From the NCBI GenBank assembly GCA_963752815.1, contig CAVVZI010000001.1, positions 1 through 64,000 of the forward strand: a DNA stretch of 64,000 nt, written 5' to 3'. Position 1 is the first letter of the stretch; each line of letters opens with the position of its first letter. The notes beneath the pieces were generated by a model. It did not search any database, was not told where the DNA came from, and was given only the letters and a program-made list of their open reading frames with translations. Made by a program: the position numbers and the translations under genes. Positions 58,489-64,000 of the stretch are shown piece by piece. Source of the DNA: Sva-07 sp963752815 (lineage in GTDB: Bacteria > Actinomycetota > Acidimicrobiia > Acidimicrobiales > Ilumatobacteraceae).

Positions 58489-59838
58489 TCAGGTCAGGAG
58501 GTCTTTGGCGATGCCGTAGAAGTAGTTGGCCGACAGGCCGAGCGACTCGGTGTCGATCCGCTCGTCGTTGCCGTGGAAGCGGGTGCCGAACGAGGCGAAG
58601 TCCATCGACGGCGAGAACAGTCCGGCGCCGTACGCCACCCGGCCACGCGTCCGGTAGAACCGGGCATCGGTGCCGCCGACGATCAACCCCGGAATGAGCC
58701 GGGCCCCGGGATAGGCCACCTGCGTGTGCTTGGTCAGCGTGTCCCACAGCGGGTTGCCGTCACCGAACTCGGACCGGGTGGGGTCGGAGTGTTGCAGGAC
58801 GCTCACCTCCACGTGGTCGTACAGCTCCCCGAGGGCCTTGCGGAGGTGGGCCTCGACATCCTCGGGGCTCGTGCCGGGCACCGTGCGGATGTCGAGGTCG
58901 ATGTCGACCGCGTCGGGGATCGTGTTGGTCTTCTGCCCGCCGTGCACCACGTTCGGTGAGAACGTCGTGTGGGTGTGCGCGTGACACGTCCGGGCGACGG
59001 CGGTGGGCAGCGCTTCGAGCGTCTCCCAGATGTGGTCGGGCGACCGGAGACCGGCGAGCACGTCAGCGGGCAGATCCATCGCATCGACCTGCGCGTTCCA
59101 CAGGTCGTCGATGTGGGCGGCCGGACGGTACGCCGCCAGCCGGCGCACGACCTCGGCCGCCTTCACCAGCGCGTTGTCGCTCCCGAAGGGCATCGAACCG
59201 TGCCCGGGCGTCCCGCCGACACGGAGCCGGCGCCAGGCCAGGCCCTTCTCGCCGACGTTGATCGTGACGGCGCGATCTCCGTGCGGATCGATCGACGACC
59301 AGCCTCCGAGCTCGGTCAGGACGTAGTCGGCGTCGATGACGTCCCAGTGGTGCTCGGCCATCCAGTCGGCACCCCACACGCCGCCCGCCTCCTCGTCGGC
59401 CACGCCGAAGTAGATGAGGTCGCCCTTGGGCTTGAACCCTTCGGTGGCGAGGCGGCGGAAAGCGACGGCCATCGACGAGGTGAGATTCAGCATGTCGATC
59501 GCCCCGCGACCCCACACCTCGCCGTCGATCACCTCACCGGCGAACGGATCGTGCCGCCACCCGTCGGGGTTCACCGGCACGACATCGGTGTGCCCCATCA
59601 GGCAGAGCGACGGCGCATCCGGGTCGGAACCCTCGATCCGGGCGACCAACGAGTCACGCCCCGGTCGAGGGGTGAAGGTCTCGACCTCGAGCCCTCCACC
59701 TTCGAGGTAGTCGACGAGCAGGTCGGCGTTCCGTGTCTCCTCGCCGGAGTCGGGGGTGCCGTCGTTGACGCATTGGTTGCGGATCAGCGCTTGCAGCAGT
59801 TCCGTGGTCGGGCCAGTGAACTCATCGGGAGACGACAT
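58489..59838 (-). CDS. M20-family metallopeptidase
   Basis: A 449-aa M20 peptidase/deacylase (ArgE/DapE/carboxypeptidase group). LCLMGHTDVVPVN holds the first metal His and Asp, WGRGAIDMLNLTSSM the bridging Asp, and VADEEAGGVWGADW the catalytic and metal Glu pair; GTPGHGSMPFGSDNALV is the His of the dimerisation-domain loop. IVGGTDARFYRTRG and a late His (TRFHGNDERID) complete the two-metal site. The substrate is not decided. ATG 59838 has TACCGT 6 nt upstream (59845-59850). Confidence 0.9.
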   Translation of the reverse strand: MSSPDEFTGPTTELLQALIRNQCVNDGTPDSGEETRNADLLVDYLEGGGLEVETFTPRPGRDSLVARIEGSDPDAPSLCLMGHTDVVPVNPDGWRHDPFAGEVIDGEVWGRGAIDMLNLTSSMAVAFRRLATEGFKPKGDLIYFGVADEEAGGVWGADWMAEHHWDVIDADYVLTELGGWSSIDPHGDRAVTINVGEKGLAWRRLRVGGTPGHGSMPFGSDNALVKAAEVVRRLAAYRPAAHIDDLWNAQVDAMDLPADVLAGLRSPDHIWETLEALPTAVARTCHAHTHTTFSPNVVHGGQKTNTIPDAVDIDLDIRTVPGTSPEDVEAHLRKALGELYDHVEVSVLQHSDPTRSEFGDGNPLWDTLTKHTQVAYPGARLIPGLIVGGTDARFYRTRGRVAYGAGLFSPSMDFASFGTRFHGNDERIDTESLGLSANYFYGIAKDLLT

Positions 59839-59880
59839 GACGCCACGGTAGCGAGCCATGCGGTCGGCGGCAGGTCGGCT

Positions 59881-62428
59881 TCACTCGAGCTTGCGGATCA
59901 GCGAATCTCCGATCGGCATCGTCGTCGGCGAGTCGGATCACGGCATCCGTGACGACGGTACCGTCGCTCGACGCGATCACCGGATTGAGGTCGAGGTCGC
60001 GAACGCGGGGCTGGTCCGAGGCGAGCTGGGCGGCCTGCACGATGACGTCGACGACCGCGGACGGGTCGATGTCGGCCTCGACGAGCGCCGTCAGCACACG
60101 CGTCTCGCCGAGCATCGTGCGCGCCACGGCGGGCGAGACCGGGGCGAGGCGGCTCGTCCGGTCGGCGATCACCTCCGCTTGGGCGCCACCGAGCCCCACA
60201 CTCACGATCGCGCCGAGCCGCTCGTCGTGTTCGCAGTGCACGCGGAGATCGACGCCGGGCGAGGCCATCGACTGGACGATCAAATCGTCGGCGTCCGTGC
60301 CCAGTGCCTCGACGATCGTGTCCACCGCACGTTGGGCGGCCGAGGCGGAGGCGATGTCGAGCGCCACCCCGGACCGTGCGGAGCGGCCCGGACGCCGTCG
60401 GACGGCCTTGATGGCGACCGGATACCCGATCGCGTTCGCGGTCTCGACCGCCGTTGCCGGCGACGCTTCGACGGCGGCCGGAAACGTCACTCCGTACGCC
60501 TGCAGCAGTTGGCGACATTCCTCGAGTCGAGGTTCGGATCGCCCGTCCTCGACCACATGATCGATGATGCGGCGGGCGACCTCCGGATCCACCGGGCGCA
60601 CCGGTCCCATCTCGATCGCGGAATCGCTCGCCAGCCAACGCCCGTAGGCATACGCGTGGCCGAGAACGGCGGCCGCCTGCTCCGGGAAGGCGAATGCCGG
60701 CACGGCCGAACCGCGCACGACCGGGCCGTCGGTTCCCCCGAGCAGCACGGCAACGACGGGCTTGCTCGCGCCGACGGCCGCCCGGTGGATGTGCAGTGCG
60801 GCGACGTCGACGTCACCTTCGACCGCGGGCGCGTGGATGACGAGGAGTCCGTGGATCTGCTCGTCGTCCAGGGCCGTCTCGATCGCGGACTCGTAGTCGT
60901 TGGCCGATGACCGCCAGTCGAGCGGGCGCGGCGGGTCGACCGCGACCAGTCCGGCATGCTCGAGCGCCGCGGCGGCGAGCACGGTCGGGCTGCGTGAGTT
61001 GCTGATCACGGCGATGTTCGGTCCGCGGGGATGTGGCTGTGTGGCGAGCACCCGAGCGGTGTCGAGGAGCGCCGGTACCGTCGGTACCTCGATGACGCCG
61101 GCCTGCTGGTACAGCGCGCTGCTCGCCGCACCGACCGACGCCGATCCCGTGCGGACGGCGACGATCGGTTTGGTGCGGGAGACCCGTCGCGCGATCCGGG
61201 CGAACTTGCGCGGGTTGCCGAACGACTCGGTGTAGATGGCGACCACGCGGGTGTTGGTGTCCTCCTCCCAGAACTGCAGGAGGTCGTTGGCCGAGACGTC
61301 GGCCTTGTCGCCGAGCGAGACGAACCAGGAGATTCCGAGGTCCAGGTCGCGGGCGCGACGCAGCAACGAGCTGGCGAGCGACCCGGATTGCATCGAGATC
61401 GCAACGCGACCGACCGGCAGCGTGACCCGGACGAGGGCGGCCTGCAGCGAGGCGTCCGGCCGTGCCGACGCCACGCCCATGCTGGACGGCCCGATGATGC
61501 GCAGACCGTTGCGGCGGGCGCGCGCCACCATCGCCGCGACGTCGACGTCGGTCCCGTCGACCGAGGTGATCACGATGGCGCCGCGCATGTGCTTGGCGAT
61601 GCAGGCGTCGATCGTGTCGTCCAGGTGTTGCGCGGGAACGGCGACGACGGCGAGTGACACGTCGTCGGGGAGGTCGGCAACCGAAGCGTGGCACGGGTGG
61701 TCGCCGAGCATGGTCCGGGCCGGGTTGACCGCGTGCACCGGCACGCTCGTGTTCGCCGTGACGCTGTCCCAGATCGCGGCGCCGACCGAGCCGGGCCGGT
61801 CGGACGCGCCGATCACCGCGATCGCCCGCGGGATCAAGAGGCGCACGACGGCGCGCGAGTCGGCCCGTTGTTCGCGGCGCTCGACGCTGTCGAGGAACTC
61901 GTCCGTGGTGGCGAGTTCCCAGTCGAGGTCGACCACTCCCGAGTCGAAGCGGCGTTGCAGCGGCCAGCCCGACTTGGCGAACACGGCGAGCATCGGCCGG
62001 TTGTCGGCCAGCACCTCGGCGGTGAACCGATCGATGCCGTTCGACCGGGCGATCGCGGCGAGGTGTTCGAGCAGGAGCGTCGCGATGCCCTCACCCTGGT
62101 GGGCGTCGTCGACCATGAACGCCGCTTCGGCCTCGGAACGGCCTGGCCACCGCTCGTAGCTCGCCCACGCGATGAACTCGCCGTGCGACTCGACCGCCAG
62201 GGCGACGCGGTCGGTCATGTCGATGTGGGTGAAGTGGTGGAGATCCCGCTCGCTCAGCTCTGGCTTCGGCGAGAAGTACCGGCGATAGATGCTGTCCTTG
62301 GACTGCCGGCGGTGAAACGTCGCGAGGGCGTCGCGGTCGTCCGGCGTGAGCGGACGGATCACCGCGATGTCACCGTTGCCGAGGACGACCGTCGATTCCC
62401 ACGGTGAAGTGTCGGTGGGCGACGGCAT
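59881..62428 (-). pseudogene. GNAT acetyltransferase fused to ADP-forming acyl-CoA synthetase, probable 3' frameshift
   Basis: A bifunctional protein of about 848 aa. Residues 1-175 are a GNAT domain (VIRPLTPDDRDALATF, VDDAHQGEGIATLLLEHL). From about 185 on come the CoA-binding domain of ADP-forming acyl-CoA synthetases (IAVIGASDRPGSVGAAIWDS), the ligase region (SMQSGSLASSLLRRARDLD) and a C-terminal ATP-grasp domain (AIGYPVAIKAVR). Such proteins acetylate enzymes, for instance acyl-CoA synthetases. As read, the frame overruns into the M20 start at 59822; a shift near 59905-59935 would give the natural end GDSLIRKLE with TGA at 59881-59883. Start ATG 62428. Confidence 0.82.
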
Positions 62429-62541
62429 CGTCCCAGCATCGCATTTCCGGGCACGGGTGGGTGGGAGCGGATCGTCGCCGGTGAGTGTGCGGGGTCGGCG
62501 GGGGATGGGTGGGCGGATCGGACGGGATGGGTGCGAGTGCG

Positions 62542-62547
62542 TAGGGT
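62542..62547 (+). promoter_or_regulatory. Putative -10 box of the deacetylase gene
   Basis: TAGGGT, 6 nt before GTG 62554, in the 125-nt region divergent from the GNAT/acyl-CoA synthetase gene. Confidence 0.4.
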
Positions 62548-62553
62548 GTCGCC

Positions 62554-63576
62554 GTGGCAACGCCCATCCACGTCTTCGCCAGCCCCGACCTCGACGAGCA
62601 TCTGACGCCGCCGTGGCATCCCGAGCGGCGCGGCCGGGTCGAGGCCGCGCTCGCCGGTGTTCCGGCGGCGGGACTCGATGGTGCATACGAACTGCGCGAG
62701 CCCTCGATCGGCTCGCTCGCTGACATCGGGCGCGTGCACACGCCTGCCTACATCGACCGGCTCGAGCAGTTCTGTTCCTCCGGTGGTGGCGAGCTCGATG
62801 CCGACACGTCCGTCGTCCCAGGTTCGTGGCCCACCGCACTCCGTGCGGTCGGCGCGGTGCTCGATGCCGTCGCGGCGCTCGAGGCCGGCGAGTGCGACGT
62901 CGCGTTCGCGGCGAACCGGCCGCCCGGACATCACGCGGTGGCCAACGGGGCGATGGGATTCTGTCTCTTCAACAGCGTCGCCGTCGCCGCGGCGAAGCTC
63001 GCGGCGCGCGGCGAACGGGTGGCCATCGTCGACTGGGACGTGCACCACGGCAACGGCACCCAGGACATCTTCTACGACGACGAGCGCGTGCTGTACGTGT
63101 CGACGCACGAGTCGCCGCTCTATCCCGGAACGGGGCGGACCACCGAGACGGGCGGCCCCAACGCACCGATGTCGAATTTCAATCTGCCGTTCCCCGCGGG
63201 CACACGCGGTGACGTGTATCGGCAGGCGTTCGACGAACTCGTCGCCCCGATCGTGGAGTCGCATCGCCCCGACTGGCTGTTCATCTCCGCCGGCTTCGAC
63301 GGCCACCGCAACGATCCGCTCGCCGGCCTCGAACTCACCTCCGCCGACTTCGCCGACCTCGCGGTGCGCCTGCAGGCGCTCGTGCCCGCCCGGCGAACGG
63401 TCGTCGTGCTGGAAGGCGGCTACGACTTCGACGCGCTGTCGATGTCGACCGGTGCGGTCCTCGCGGCGATGATCGGGGAGGAACACCGGCCCGAATCGGC
63501 GTCGCACGGCGAGATCGGGCTGCCGACGATCGCCGCAGCCAAGCAGCAGTGGGACCTGCGGGAGTTGCTTCAGTGA
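62554..63576 (+). CDS. Histone deacetylase-family amidohydrolase
   Basis: A 340-aa arginase-fold zinc hydrolase of the HDAC/acetoin utilisation (AcuC)/acetylpolyamine group. NRPPGHHAVANGAMGFCLFNS holds the catalytic His pair, VAIVDWDVHHGNGTQDIFY and FISAGFDGHRNDPLAG the zinc-binding Asp and His, and VLEGGYDFDALS the Tyr. The probable role is removal of acetyl groups from lysine, polyamine or a small molecule; the divergent GNAT/acyl-CoA synthetase makes lysine acetylation turnover attractive. GTG 62554 has TAGGGT 6 nt upstream. Its TGA overlaps the next GTG. Confidence 0.88.
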   Translation: MATPIHVFASPDLDEHLTPPWHPERRGRVEAALAGVPAAGLDGAYELREPSIGSLADIGRVHTPAYIDRLEQFCSSGGGELDADTSVVPGSWPTALRAVGAVLDAVAALEAGECDVAFAANRPPGHHAVANGAMGFCLFNSVAVAAAKLAARGERVAIVDWDVHHGNGTQDIFYDDERVLYVSTHESPLYPGTGRTTETGGPNAPMSNFNLPFPAGTRGDVYRQAFDELVAPIVESHRPDWLFISAGFDGHRNDPLAGLELTSADFADLAVRLQALVPARRTVVVLEGGYDFDALSMSTGAVLAAMIGEEHRPESASHGEIGLPTIAAAKQQWDLRELLQ

Positions 63577-64000
63577 GTTGGGAGCTGTCGGCCGATCACG
63601 AGCTGTTGCGGACCACGGTGCGCGAGTTCGCCGAGGGTGAGATCGCCCCGCACGCCGCCCGGTGGGACCGCGAGCATCATTTCCCGCTCGACGTGGTGCG
63701 CCAGATGGGCGAACTCGGCCTGTTCGGCATCGTGTTCCCCGAGCAGTGGGGCGGCGGTGGCGGGGATTTCGCGGCGTTGTGTGTGGCCATCGAGGAACTC
63801 GGTCGCGTCGACCAGTCGATGGGGATCACGCTGTCGGCCGGTGTGGGGCTCGGCGCCAACCCCATCTTCCGCTTCGGCACCGACGAACAGCGTGATCGGT
63901 GGTTGCCCGACCTGGTCGCCGGGCGCTCGCTGGGAGCGTTCGGGTTGACCGAACCCGACGGTGGGTCGGACGCGGGCGCCACGCGGACGCGGGCGGTGCA
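63573..64000 (+). CDS. Acyl-CoA dehydrogenase, N-terminal part (cut by window edge)
   Basis: The first 142 codons of an acyl-CoA dehydrogenase. VREFAEGEIAPHAARWDREHHFPLDVVRQMGELGLFGIVFPEQWGG is the N-terminal helical domain, and FGTDEQRDRWLPDLVAGRSLGAFGLTEPDGGSDAG is the start of the FAD- and substrate-binding middle domain. The GTG overlaps the deacetylase TGA (GTGA), so the two are translationally coupled. It would oxidise an acyl-CoA to the enoyl-CoA with FAD; chain-length preference is not decided. Confidence 0.9.
   Translation, partial: MSWELSADHELLRTTVREFAEGEIAPHAARWDREHHFPLDVVRQMGELGLFGIVFPEQWGGGGGDFAALCVAIEELGRVDQSMGITLSAGVGLGANPIFRFGTDEQRDRWLPDLVAGRSLGAFGLTEPDGGSDAGATRTRAV

Overview
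The window is GC-rich, densely coded chromosomal DNA from a free-living actinobacterium. Acidimicrobiia (Ilumatobacter-like) is my best guess from overall protein character; it is not proven here. Support includes coenzyme F420 genes (cofD, cofE), menaquinone MenB, an actinobacterial-type DapD, a DUF3499 zinc protein, DUF5719, and an LpdA-like flavoprotein lacking one redox cysteine. I see no tRNA, rRNA, insertion sequence, prophage or CRISPR array. No gene-free stretch exceeds 300 bases; the largest gaps (43523-43717, 51381-51547, 34378-34534, 33984-34128, 41194-41333) hold repeats, hairpins, promoters or a leader.

Layout. 1-11.4 kb is housekeeping: end of a HWH-motif protein, ThrH phosphatase, nitroreductase, pirin, stand-alone LigD polymerase, dapD-lysS, an M15 peptidase, an LpdA-like flavoprotein, and acyl-CoA carboxylase alpha subunit divergent from biotin ligase. 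11.4-31.5 kb is an envelope-polysaccharide region: LCP ligase, rmlA, rmlB, rmlD (no rmlC), several glycosyltransferases, a membrane-anchored HWH protein, an NDP-mannose-type pyrophosphorylase, an atypical epimerase, cofD, GDP-mannose dehydratase, a flippase, a large GT2/membrane protein and a DUF5719 protein. 31.5-44.4 kb continues with a thioredoxin-like protein, FtsH, DUF3499, a CPBP protease, a large GT-C-like membrane protein, phosphomannomutase, a Trm112-like protein, a secreted repeat protein, ahcY, a YczE-like membrane protein and ComF. 44.4-50 kb is secA-prfB-ftsE-ftsX. 50-64 kb is mixed metabolism: enoyl-CoA hydratase, truncated haemoglobin, an ABC exporter, PurU, a SpoU methyltransferase, MenB, a hydrolase, CofE, an M20 peptidase, a GNAT/ADP-forming acyl-CoA synthetase, a deacetylase-family protein and the start of an acyl-CoA dehydrogenase.

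The sugar genes fit together. Phosphomannomutase and the pyrophosphorylase would give GDP-mannose, which the 4,6-dehydratase uses. RmlA/B/D give dTDP-deoxysugars. The glycosyltransferases and flippase would assemble and export glycan, and the LCP protein would attach it to the wall.

Three window-wide signals stand out. First, at least 12 conserved genes, including secA and ahcY, are broken by single-base frameshifts (13 events), mostly one extra base; assembly error is the likeliest cause. Second, about 28 genes have a TANNNT -10 box only 6-10 nt before the start codon, implying mainly leaderless transcription. Third, several unrelated families of long, near-perfect intergenic palindromes occur, some filling exactly the space between convergent stop codons.
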